Assembly: GCA_017648065.1 (NCBI GenBank)
Contig: JAGCJJ010000003.1
Location: forward strand, 1 to 46,136
Direction: 5' to 3'
Length of the DNA: 46,136 nt
Source: Kiritimatiellia bacterium
GTDB taxonomy: Bacteria; Verrucomicrobiota; Kiritimatiellia; RFP12; UBA3636
Shown here: piece by piece, positions 25,895-33,642 of the stretch
Layout of the letters: each line of letters starts with the position of its first letter
Position numbering within the stretch: the stretch's first letter is position 1
The notes under the pieces: generated by a model
Seen by the model: only the letters and a program-made list of their open reading frames with translations
Databases searched by the model: none
Told to the model about the DNA's origin: nothing
Position numbers and translations under genes: made by a program

Positions 25895-25954
25895 CTTTTG
25901 CTCAACAAATTGAGCAAAAGTATTATTTTTCACATTTTTACTCAACTAACTGAG
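25895..25954. repeat. Pair of CTCAAC-n-TGAG palindromes
   Basis: A perfect 11-bp inverted repeat, CTTTTGCTCAA (25895-25905), loop CAAA, TTGAGCAAAAG (25910-25920). It is followed 40 bp later (centre to centre) by a second, similar palindrome, CTCAACTAACTGAG (25941-25954), with flanking T- and A-runs. Two related sites at a fixed distance look like operator sites, but no gene starts near them now. Confidence 0.6.
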
Positions 25955-26082
25955 CAAAAAGCGAACCTAAACTCAGCTATATTTTAAATCAAAAACAGGC
26001 AATAGAAGTAAGAGTGGAGGCTAAAAGTGCGAAAAAAAAGTACAAGATTAACATATATTAGCTAGCGCGAAGATGAAATTTT

Positions 26083-26169
26083 TAGCGCTTAAATAAATCT
26101 GTCCCCAAAGTCTCCTGTGTGCTAAAAATCTATTTCCGCGCTTTCGCTTCCGTCCAGGACAATTAGACG
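26083..26169. repeat. REP-like dispersed element, copy 2
   Basis: TAGCGCTTAAATAAATCTG, TCCCC, then GTGCTAAAAATC, and the core CGCGCTTTCGCTTCCGTCC that runs into ATTAGACG. It matches 12089-12176 over almost its whole length with scattered substitutions. The inverted half (GTGCTA) is more eroded than in copy 1 (AAGCGCTAA). Confidence 0.75.
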
Positions 26170-26234
26170 GTTAGACGATAGACACCGCTACTTACGCGTT
26201 GACACGCGTCCTTTCTTGCGTTGTCACGCTCCCA

Positions 26235-26347
26235 CCTGCATTGACATGCATTGGACATGAGACGAGAGACATGAGACGAGAGACATGAGACGAGAGACAC
26301 GGACATTAGACCCAAAGACGATTAGACATTGAACAGACAATAAGACG
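26235..26347. repeat. Inverted copy of 12399-12496 with tandem 14-mer
   Basis: CCTGCATTGACATGCA (a TGCA-TTGACA-TGCA hairpin), then the 14-nt unit ATGAGACGAGAGAC three times, then CCCAAAGACGATTAGAC and CAGACAATAAGACG. The reverse complement of 12399-12496 has the same order with one unit fewer. Just upstream lie ACGCG-TTGACA-CGCGT (26194-26209) and GCG-TTGTCA-CGC (26218-26229). Confidence 0.78.
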
Positions 26348-26381
26348 ATAAGACAATAAGACATTTTTATTTCTATTCTTT

Positions 26382-26464
26382 ACCTAATCTATTCGTTATT
26401 CGTTATTCACTATTACCTAATCTATTACCTAATCTATTCGTTATTCACTATTATCTATTCACTA
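26382..26464. repeat. ACCTAATCTATT / TATTCACTATT tract
   Basis: The word ACCTAATCTATT occurs three times, mixed with ATTCGTTATT and ATTCACTATT. It is of the same kind as 12714-12770. No function is evident. Confidence 0.6.
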
Positions 26465-26494
26465 GTTGTGCAGCACAAAACGTACTGCACAACT
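26464..26494. repeat. GTGCAGCAC hairpin 4
   Basis: AGTTGTGCAGCAC (26464-26476), loop AAAAC, GTACTGCACAACT (26482-26494): 13 pairs with one mismatch. The stem core matches hairpins 1 and 3 of the first island, but the loop has changed. It lies 36 nt from the stop of the symporter gene (26530). Confidence 0.7.
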
Positions 26495-26529
26495 GAGAAA
26501 TGCGAGAGCTAATATACGCTAAATATAAT

Positions 26530-28941
26530 TTAGCTATTCTTTTTATCAGAATTTGCTTCTGCAGCAGCTTCTTCTTCTTCAATTTTCTTGAATTTCTCAG
26601 CATCCGCAATTGATGTATGCCCCACAACCTGACCATTATCAAGTGGGTTGACAACTCGTGCCTTCAAATCCCTGAATAATGAACGTAAATCCTTAATACC
26701 ACCACACAAGAACCAAATTGTAGAAATTGTTCCAATTAAAATTGCAGCCACAATTGTTGTGATAAAGAAATACATACTCCAATCCTCACCAGTAAATGGC
26801 TTGATTGAATTCCAAATCAAAACAACTATGAATAAGCAGATGAAATTCCATACGATTGAATATGCAAATACGCTCCATGCAATAATTTTATCGCCAAAAG
26901 TATATTCTGGTGTAACACCAATCAATACTCCATATAGCTTTTGCCAGAAGGTACGCTTCTCAACCAAATTCTGCTTTGCAATATCTTCCTCGTAAGCATA
27001 CTTTTTACGGTGTAGCAAACGATCCAAATTGTATTTCTCCTTACATGTAATCATTGAGATAATGATGTATGCAAGAATTGCCAAAACCATTCCGATAAAG
27101 TTAAGCTCAATTGAATTTACAGGGAATTTTTCTGCAAATAATTTCAGAGCTGCCTCTCTGCCATTCTCTGCGGCACCACAGCTCCAGTCAATCCATGGCA
27201 TAAAAGGAGCAGAACACTTAACAAAGAAATCATACATACCCTCTTGCCATCCATGATTTACAAGGAATGGATGTATGCTTGATGCCCAAGTGCGTTGTAC
27301 AATCAAACCAAGTGTGGAGAAACCACTGCCAAAGATAAGTGCACCCCATGCACCTGCTGTTGTACCAACTCGTGTATACAAACCACCTAACATAATAGGA
27401 CCAGCTGCAGCCACCCAAATACCTGTCATAATCTGTAAGAACATATTGATATAATCAAGCTGAGTAAAGAACAGTGCAACTACCCAGAAGAAAATAATTA
27501 CGCCAACTGTACCTATTTTCAAATACTTAATATGCTCCTCGACAGTAAGCTGTCGCTTCTTTAATGGGATTACCAAGTCCTGAATAATTGTGCTAGATGC
27601 ATTAAATATGCGTGAATCATCTGTAGAAACAAGAAGCATAAGCATAAGCAAAGTAAACAGAGCAATCAATGCAGGAGGGAATTTATTCTTTAGCACTACT
27701 GGCATCATCATCTGATTATAAGTTGTGCGGAATTTTTGTACTTTCTCTGCATCTGCTGTTGCAATTTCTGAACCAGATGCTATTGCTGCTTCGTTAGCAA
27801 GTTTTAATTGCTCACGCACTGTTTCAAAAATAATTGTATCGCGATTATTCTGCTGAGAATATGGAGTATCAGGTGTTGCTGCAGGGATATATGTCAACTC
27901 TGATACAGCGCTTGCTAATTGCTTTTGGAATGGCTTATCATTTTGGAATACCTCTTCTGCAACCTTATTTACAAGATTTTCACGAACAAACTTAGATTCT
28001 CCATCAAATCTGCTTCCATTCATAAATACGATTACATAGATACCAATTACTGTCATCATGGTCCATGCAAAGCCACTACGCCAAGTACCAAGAATACCTG
28101 CCATCTTTTGCTCATGTGGATTCTTTGCTGAGGTTGATGTATCATTTCCTATCCATGCTGGACGTCCAATCACAGATGACATCAATACCACAAAAACAGA
28201 GAACAAGTTAAAATCGCGTAGCTTAGACACATCGAACGGATTTAGGAAGCTTTCACCAGATGCCCTATTAATCATAACAGGTTGAACATCGGTAAACCAA
28301 GAGATTTCTGTAAGAATAAATATTGTGAAGACAACGAAGATTGGGTAGCTCATAATACCCTGGATACAGTCTGTAATGAGCAATGAGATACGTCCAGCCG
28401 GCCAAATAATAGATAATGCAAAAAGCAAGCAAACTGTAACTAGGATTGTATATGTAGGAATAGAACATCCAAAAACTGATACAGAAGTAGGCAGACCCAA
28501 GAAATAAATAAAGAATTTCACAGCAATTGCAGGGGCAATTGCATTTGTAATCATCTCTGCTAGGGTACGCACAGTTGCTGCAAAGAATCGAAGAGGTCGG
28601 CTATAGCGAATTTCCAGGAATTGTCCCATTGAGAGGCATCGTGTTTGGCGATAACGATATACACAGAAACCTGTCAATGCCATAATGATACCTACTGGTT
28701 TATAGAGCTCTTGCCAAAAGCTTAAAGCCATACCGCAGCGATATAGCTGCTCGCACATACCAACAAGTACTAGCACAGAAAGTTGGGTGCTGAGATCACC
28801 CACACAAAGAACATAGCGTCCTGCTACACGTCCTGACGCAAGATAATCAGCAATATCTCTTACATAGCGTTTAGAATAAAAAGCCATAAAGATAATTGCT
28901 GCTATTGGTATAATCACTATAAGCGAATATAGAAAGTTCAT
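26530..28941 (-). CDS. Sodium:solute symporter (SSS family), unusually long
   Basis: An inner-membrane transporter of 803 residues, against about 500-550 for typical SSS proteins, with many hydrophobic helices. The family sequence STDDSRIFNASS (439-450) followed by IQDLVIPL, and LGGLYTRVGTTAGAWGAL further on, identify the fold. Two additions explain the length: a hydrophilic stretch of about 100 residues (about 311-408) between membrane helices, and a C-terminal part (about 640-803) with two or three more helices and an acidic/Lys-rich tail. The substrate cannot be read from the sequence; sugars and related solutes are common in the family. GGAG lies 7 nt before ATG 28941. A -10-like TATAGT lies upstream, but the promoter is unclear. 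Confidence 0.85.
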   Translation of the reverse strand: MNFLYSLIVIIPIAAIIFMAFYSKRYVRDIADYLASGRVAGRYVLCVGDLSTQLSVLVLVGMCEQLYRCGMALSFWQELYKPVGIIMALTGFCVYRYRQTRCLSMGQFLEIRYSRPLRFFAATVRTLAEMITNAIAPAIAVKFFIYFLGLPTSVSVFGCSIPTYTILVTVCLLFALSIIWPAGRISLLITDCIQGIMSYPIFVVFTIFILTEISWFTDVQPVMINRASGESFLNPFDVSKLRDFNLFSVFVVLMSSVIGRPAWIGNDTSTSAKNPHEQKMAGILGTWRSGFAWTMMTVIGIYVIVFMNGSRFDGESKFVRENLVNKVAEEVFQNDKPFQKQLASAVSELTYIPAATPDTPYSQQNNRDTIIFETVREQLKLANEAAIASGSEIATADAEKVQKFRTTYNQMMMPVVLKNKFPPALIALFTLLMLMLLVSTDDSRIFNASSTIIQDLVIPLKKRQLTVEEHIKYLKIGTVGVIIFFWVVALFFTQLDYINMFLQIMTGIWVAAAGPIMLGGLYTRVGTTAGAWGALIFGSGFSTLGLIVQRTWASSIHPFLVNHGWQEGMYDFFVKCSAPFMPWIDWSCGAAENGREAALKLFAEKFPVNSIELNFIGMVLAILAYIIISMITCKEKYNLDRLLHRKKYAYEEDIAKQNLVEKRTFWQKLYGVLIGVTPEYTFGDKIIAWSVFAYSIVWNFICLFIVVLIWNSIKPFTGEDWSMYFFITTIVAAILIGTISTIWFLCGGIKDLRSLFRDLKARVVNPLDNGQVVGHTSIADAEKFKKIEEEEAAAEANSDKKNS

Positions 28942-29155
28942 ATAAACTCCAATTTTTATAACATACTATACTACAAAAAGTTATGTAGCAAAAAATTAGC
29001 AAATTTGAATTATAAAAACAAGAGAAAACAATCTAAAATTCTAAAAGATTATAATATTTGCCCGAATAAGGACAACATAGTAGCAAGATATGGGGGAAAT
29101 AAATCTAGTGCAATTTACTTTTCATACACTGGATTTTTATAAAAAATTAGCTGTT

Positions 29156-29842
29156 TTAATTAATATTTCCAGCCACAATACTATGTGACAAAACAGCTAG
29201 CGAGGAAGCCAAATCCTCATGGCGCACCTTGACATGATCAGGTGTATGCAAGCAAATTGGAGTAAAGTTCCAAATACCCTTAACTCCCGCAGCAACAAGC
29301 TCATTTGCAGCTTGTTGAGAAGCATTAGCAGGGACAGTAATAATGCCTATGCTAGCATTTAAACTAGCAACCATTTCTGGTAATTTATCCATTGAATAAA
29401 CAGGCACACCAGAAACCATTTCTGGTAAATCATTGCGTGTATCAAAAGCAGCAACAATCTTAAATCCATGCTTCAAAAAGCCTGGATAACCTAGTAGTGC
29501 AGAGCCTAAACGCCCTACACCTACTAGAATTGCATTCATCTCTAAATTCCAGCCCAATAAACGCTGGATTGCAAGAATCAGTGCATTTACAGGGAAACCA
29601 ATGCGAGGCTTACCACTGACACCAGTACCTGCTAAATCCTTACGTACAACGATTGGATCAAGCATTAACTGGTGTGCAATAACAGCGGCAGATGCAAAGG
29701 ACTCACCCTTTTCTTGCATCTGACGCAATAGGCGCAAATACTGTGGCAATCGCTTAATTGTGCGATTGCTAAAGTCTTGCGCTGTTTGAATGGTTCCTGA
29801 GGCTGCATTAGCAGCCTTAGGACGCTTCGCTTTTCTTCCCAT
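29156..29842 (-). CDS. rex: Redox-sensing transcriptional repressor Rex
   Basis: Dimeric repressor that leaves DNA when NADH rises. The 228-residue protein has an N-terminal winged helix (about 25-95, with RLPQYLRLL and the DPIVVRKDLA recognition region) and a Rossmann domain (VGVGRLGSAL, 107-116; AAFDTRNDLP, 131-140; ending in the swapped helix). It has an extra basic N-terminus (MGRKAKRPKAA). It lies 21 nt after fabF with no promoter seen between, so it is probably expressed with the fatty-acid genes. I looked for the Rex operator (TTGTGAA-n6-TTCACAA) near the fab genes and symporter by eye and saw none. Confidence 0.9.
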   Translation of the reverse strand: MGRKAKRPKAANAASGTIQTAQDFSNRTIKRLPQYLRLLRQMQEKGESFASAAVIAHQLMLDPIVVRKDLAGTGVSGKPRIGFPVNALILAIQRLLGWNLEMNAILVGVGRLGSALLGYPGFLKHGFKIVAAFDTRNDLPEMVSGVPVYSMDKLPEMVASLNASIGIITVPANASQQAANELVAAGVKGIWNFTPICLHTPDHVKVRHEDLASSLAVLSHSIVAGNIN

Positions 29843-29863
29843 AATTAATATGTTGAGATATAA

Positions 29864-31099
29864 TTATACGCGCTTAAATAGAGCGCATGCGTTATGACCA
29901 CCAAAGCCAAGTGAGTTGTTCAAGCAGAAATCAATCTTTCTCTCACGAGCTGCATTTGGTGTGTAGTCCAAATCACAATCAGGATCTGGGTTCTGGTAGT
30001 TGATTGTTGGAGGGATTACGCCATTCTTGATTGCAAGTGCGCAAACAACAGACTCGATAGCACCAGCTGCACCAAGCATATGACCTGTCATAGACTTAGA
30101 AGAAGAAACAGATACCTTACGAGCATTATCCTCACCTAGAGCCTTCTTGATTGCTGCTGTCTCGATGCGGTCATTCATTGGTGTTGAAGTACCATGAGCA
30201 TTAACATAGCCAATCTGATCTGGGTTAACACCAGCAGACTCCATAGAGAAGATCATTGCTTGTGCTCCACCTTCGCCGCCCTCAGCTGGAGCAGTCATGT
30301 GGTATGCATCGCAAGTAGCACCGAAGCCACCAACCTCAGCATAAATCTTAGCACCACGCTTTACAGCATGCTCGTACTCTTCAAGTACTAGAACTGCAGC
30401 ACCCTCACCCATGATAAAGCCATTACGCTCCTTATCAAATGGGCGGCAAGCATGTGCAGGATCTTCATTTGTTGTTGAAAGAGCGTGCATTGCAGCAAAT
30501 CCAGCAATAGAAATTGGGCTAACAGCTGCCTCAGCACCACCAGCTAGCATTACATCTGCCTCACCGTACTTAATAGCCTTCATTGCTTCACCGATGCTAT
30601 GCAAACCTGTTGCGCAAGCAGAAACTACTGCGTAGTTAGGACCCTTTAGACCATGCTCAATTGCAACCATACCAGAAGCGATGTTTACGATAATCTGAGG
30701 AATGCAGAAAGGAGAAACACGGCGTGCACCACGCTCTGCAAGAACCATAACTTCCTTCTCTGTTGTTGAAATACCACCAACACCAGATGATACGATACAA
30801 CCACAACGCCATGGATTTTCTGCAGAGAAGTTAACACCGCTATCCTGTACTGCCAAACGAGAAGCAGCAATAGCATAATGTGTATATGGATCCATACGAC
30901 GCTGTTGCTTTGGATCGATAAATGCATTAGCATCGAATTCCTTTACCTCAGCAGCTATTTTTACAGGGAAATCTGTAGCATCAAATTTTGTAATTGTGCC
31001 AATTCCGTTTGTACCCTCTACAAGGCGATTCCAAAATGTATTTAATTCACAGCCTAGAGGTGATACAACACCCATACCGGTTATTACTACGCGTTTCAT
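29864..31099 (-). CDS. fabF: 3-oxoacyl-[acyl-carrier-protein] synthase II
   Basis: Condensing enzyme that elongates the acyl chain with malonyl-ACP. The 411-residue protein has the catalytic triad in the usual places: Cys162 (VSACATGLHS), His302 (NAHGTSTPMND) and His340 (KSMTGHMLGAAGA). AAGGA lies about 9 nt before ATG 31099. It is separated from acpP by 156 nt, which hold a perfect ATTACCT-AAA-AGGTAAT hairpin (31224-31240) that may shape or partly stop the transcript so that ACP is made in excess. Confidence 0.96.
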   Translation of the reverse strand: MKRVVITGMGVVSPLGCELNTFWNRLVEGTNGIGTITKFDATDFPVKIAAEVKEFDANAFIDPKQQRRMDPYTHYAIAASRLAVQDSGVNFSAENPWRCGCIVSSGVGGISTTEKEVMVLAERGARRVSPFCIPQIIVNIASGMVAIEHGLKGPNYAVVSACATGLHSIGEAMKAIKYGEADVMLAGGAEAAVSPISIAGFAAMHALSTTNEDPAHACRPFDKERNGFIMGEGAAVLVLEEYEHAVKRGAKIYAEVGGFGATCDAYHMTAPAEGGEGGAQAMIFSMESAGVNPDQIGYVNAHGTSTPMNDRIETAAIKKALGEDNARKVSVSSSKSMTGHMLGAAGAIESVVCALAIKNGVIPPTINYQNPDPDCDLDYTPNAARERKIDFCLNNSLGFGGHNACALFKRV

Positions 31100-31255
31100 T
31101 TTATTAATTCCTTAAATCTATTCTTTTACTTTCAGTGATTGTTTCTTTGCCCAGCATCACTGCATTACCGGGAAATTGAGATGGAGGCAGAGTACAAATA
31201 ACGTACCCTGCTCCAAAATAATAATTACCTAAAAGGTAATAGCTTTAAAGCTAAA

Positions 31256-31516
31256 TTATAGCTCCTCAGCAACACCCTTTGACTTTAGGTACTCAACGAT
31301 TGCGCCTAGGCTCTTTAGAGAAGCTGTATCCTCTTCTGGGATAGAAGCGCCGTCGATCATGCTACCGAACTCGTCCTCAATCTTCATTACTAGCTCAGCT
31401 AGGTCAAGAGAGTCTGCACCAAGGTCATTGATGAAGTCTGCTGCTGGAGTTACTTCCTCTGCGCCACGGTTTAGAGTTTCGCAGATAATTGTCTTTACTT
31501 TTTCTTCTAGTGTCAT
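31256..31516 (-). CDS. acpP: Acyl carrier protein
   Basis: Carries the growing acyl chain on phosphopantetheine. The 86-residue acidic protein has the modification site DLGADSLDLAELVM (Ser36). AAGGA lies upstream of ATG 31516. It lies between fabG and fabF in the usual order. A four-helix ACP with a slightly long C-terminus. Confidence 0.96.
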   Translation of the reverse strand: MTLEEKVKTIICETLNRGAEEVTPAADFINDLGADSLDLAELVMKIEDEFGSMIDGASIPEEDTASLKSLGAIVEYLKSKGVAEEL

Positions 31517-31620
31517 GGTAATTGTCCTTGACTTGTTTAGTTGTTATTGTTAGTTGCGAATTTACGCATTAGCGCAAAAATTCAGCGGAAATTGTTTTTT
31601 TATCGTATATAGCTTTTGGC

Positions 31621-32355
31621 TTATGGCATTAGCATACCGCCGTTAACACTGATAACCTGACCAGTAACATAAGCAGCAGAATCACTTGCTAGGAATGCTA
31701 CAGCATTTGCAACATCCTCTACCTCACCGAACTTACCCATTGGGATTGCTGAAAGCATACGGTTCTTAACATCGTCTGTTAGAACATCTGTCATCTTTGA
31801 CTTAATAAAGCCAGGAGCAACAGCATTAACGCGAACACCGCGAGCACCTAGCTCACGAGCTGCTGACTTTGTTAGTGCTACAAGACCACCCTTAGATGCA
31901 GAATAGTTGCACTGACCAGCATTACCCATTAGGCCAACAACTGATGCAATATTAACGATAGAACCCTTGCGAGCACGTAGCATATGACGTGAAACAGCCT
32001 TAGTCATTAGGAATGCGCCCTTGAGGTTGATATCTAGAACAGAATCCCAATCCTCTTCAGTCATACGCATTAGCAGACCATCGCGTGTGATACCTGCATT
32101 ATTTACGCAAATATCAATTGCTCCAAATTGCTTAATAATTGCTTCTACACCAGCATCAATGCTTGCACCTTCTGCAACATTGATTTCCATAGCTACTGCA
32201 TTTGCGCCCAAAGCTTTGACAGACTCAACTGTCTCCTCGCACCACTCAGCTTTAACATCGCATACAACGATATTCTCTACGCCATCCTTAGCTAGCTTCT
32301 CGCAAATTGCTCTACCGATACCACGTGCAGAGCCTGTAACAATTGCTGTACTCAT
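31621..32355 (-). CDS. fabG: 3-oxoacyl-[acyl-carrier-protein] reductase
   Basis: NADPH-dependent reduction of 3-oxoacyl-ACP. A short-chain dehydrogenase of 244 residues: TGSARGIG (7-14), NNAG (85-88), catalytic Ser138, Tyr151 and Lys155 (YSASK), then APGFIKSKMT. I use ATG 32355 (MSTAIVTG) because AAAGG lies about 10 nt before it; an in-frame TTG two codons earlier is less likely. It lies 42 nt after fabD and 104 nt before acpP. Confidence 0.95.
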   Translation of the reverse strand: MSTAIVTGSARGIGRAICEKLAKDGVENIVVCDVKAEWCEETVESVKALGANAVAMEINVAEGASIDAGVEAIIKQFGAIDICVNNAGITRDGLLMRMTEEDWDSVLDINLKGAFLMTKAVSRHMLRARKGSIVNIASVVGLMGNAGQCNYSASKGGLVALTKSAARELGARGVRVNAVAPGFIKSKMTDVLTDDVKNRMLSAIPMGKFGEVEDVANAVAFLASDSAAYVTGQVISVNGGMLMP

Positions 32356-32397
32356 TTTCAAATACCTTTCGAACTTAATGTTTAAATTTCTAATTAA

Positions 32398-33318
32398 TTA
32401 TAGTGCTTCAGCTGTTGCTGTTGCCTGAGCAGCTGTACCTACATTGAATAGAGCTGCTGCTGGAGCAATACGCTTAATCATACCAGTCAATACACGACCT
32501 GGGCCAAACTCAACAAACTTTGTTGCACCATCTGCAACCAAAGCCTCAATGTTCTGCTGCCAGCGAACGCTGCCACAAATCTGCTGAAGCATTGCCTGCT
32601 TAATCTCATCAGCTGTGCCATGATATTTTCCTGTAAAGTTTGACATAACAGGAACTACTGGTGCATTGATATTTGCTGTTGCAAGAACATCAGCAAGCTT
32701 CTCTGCTGCTGGAGCCATAAACTTTGAGTGATATGCACCTGCTACCTGAAGAACCATTGCACGAGCACCCTTTGTAGCTGCAAGAGCTTCTGCAGCAGCA
32801 ACCTGCTCCTTTGTACCAGAGATAACTGTCTGCTCTGCTGTATTGTAGTTAGAAACCTGACAACCTGTCTCTGCTGCGATTTCCTCAGCAACTGCTGCAG
32901 GAACGCGTAGGATTGAAACCATACCAGATGGCTCTAGCTCACAAGCTGCCTGCATATAACGGCCACGTGCCTCTAGTAGCTTAACTGTATCTGCAAAAGA
33001 TACTGCACCAGCTGCCCAAAGAGCTGTCCACTCACCAAGGCTTAGACCTGCCATTGCATCAAAGCTAACCTCTGGCTTAATCTTCTTCAATGCTGTATAG
33101 CAAGCTGCACTCATCACAAAAATAGCTGGCTGACAAATATTTGTCTTTGTTAGCTCCTCTGCTGGACCCTCAAAGCAAATATCAGAAAGCTTAAAGCCTA
33201 GAATGTCATCTGCCTCTGCAAACAATGCAGCACACTCTGGATGCTCTGCTGCCAAATCCTTACCCATACCAGGAGCCTGTGCGCCCTGACCTGCAAATAC
33301 TGCTACTTTTTTATCCAT
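32398..33318 (-). CDS. fabD: Malonyl-CoA--acyl carrier protein transacylase
   Basis: Loads malonate onto ACP. The 306-residue protein has GQGAQAPGMGKDL at the start (10-22), nucleophile Ser93 in GLSLGEW (91-97), and the active His197 in AGAYHSKFM. The His of the more common GHSxG is Leu here, a known variation in the family. It is the first gene of the fabD-fabG-acpP-fabF-rex run. No fabH or plsX is next to it. Confidence 0.95.
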   Translation of the reverse strand: MDKKVAVFAGQGAQAPGMGKDLAAEHPECAALFAEADDILGFKLSDICFEGPAEELTKTNICQPAIFVMSAACYTALKKIKPEVSFDAMAGLSLGEWTALWAAGAVSFADTVKLLEARGRYMQAACELEPSGMVSILRVPAAVAEEIAAETGCQVSNYNTAEQTVISGTKEQVAAAEALAATKGARAMVLQVAGAYHSKFMAPAAEKLADVLATANINAPVVPVMSNFTGKYHGTADEIKQAMLQQICGSVRWQQNIEALVADGATKFVEFGPGRVLTGMIKRIAPAAALFNVGTAAQATATAEAL

Positions 33319-33375
33319 AATTTATCTACTCTTTCGATATATCTATTAATCGCTAAAAAATCATCTATTTATGAT

Positions 33376-33405
33376 ACTATATTTTTACACCAAATGGAAG
33401 CACAA
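33376..33405 (-). promoter_or_regulatory. Possible promoter of the fab operon
   Basis: On the minus strand TTGTGC (33405-33400), an 18-nt spacer and TATAGT (33381-33376), about 60 nt before the fabD start. Other hexamer choices in this AT-rich stretch are possible. The intergenic region up to 33546 also has a perfect ATTATCT-CA-AGATAAT palindrome (33473-33488), a possible regulator site between the two divergent promoters. Confidence 0.3.
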
Positions 33406-33546
33406 ATTCAAAAAAAAATCACATTTTTTTGAATTGTAAAATAGCAATACAAAAACACATAAATTCAAGTTCATTATCTCAAGATAATACTTATGAAATT
33501 ATTAACAAAAAAACTGTTTATACGAGCCTTGAGCACCACATTTTTA

Positions 33547-33575
33547 TTGAGTAAAAATAGTTTTTATTATATAAT
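33547..33575 (+). promoter_or_regulatory. Promoter of the ADP-ribosylglycohydrolase gene
   Basis: TTGAGT (33547-33552), 17-nt spacer, perfect TATAAT (33570-33575). Transcription would start near 33582, about 60 nt before ATG 33643. Confidence 0.6.
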
Positions 33576-33642
33576 ATAGTAAAAATAACAAGGAAAGTAT
33601 TTTTCCGCTTTTTTGAAACATTTATTTTAAGGATTTAACACT

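Larger units (their letters stand above)
25532..26529. other. 1-kb gene-less repeat island 2
   Basis: No credible gene. It holds a possible terminator for the export operon (25692-25740), two related palindromes (25895-25954), a REP-like element (26083-26169), a 14-nt tandem repeat block (26235-26347), a TATTCACTATT tract (26382-26464) and a GTGCAGCAC hairpin (26464-26494). The last four are copies of elements in the island at 10.8-12.9 kb. The words AAGATTAACGTGTATTGGC (25741) and AAGATTAACATATATTAGC (26044) also form a diverged pair. Confidence 0.7.

Noticed and set aside
25756..25953. Plus-strand open frame of 65 codons in the second island
   Set aside because: Tyr/Ile/Phe-rich product from AT-rich DNA, overlapping the palindrome pair, without ribosome-binding site or recognisable domain.
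33030..33060. FabD motif GLSLG seen as loss of the GHSxG His
   Set aside because: This variant occurs in many functional FabD proteins, and Ser93 and His197 are both present.
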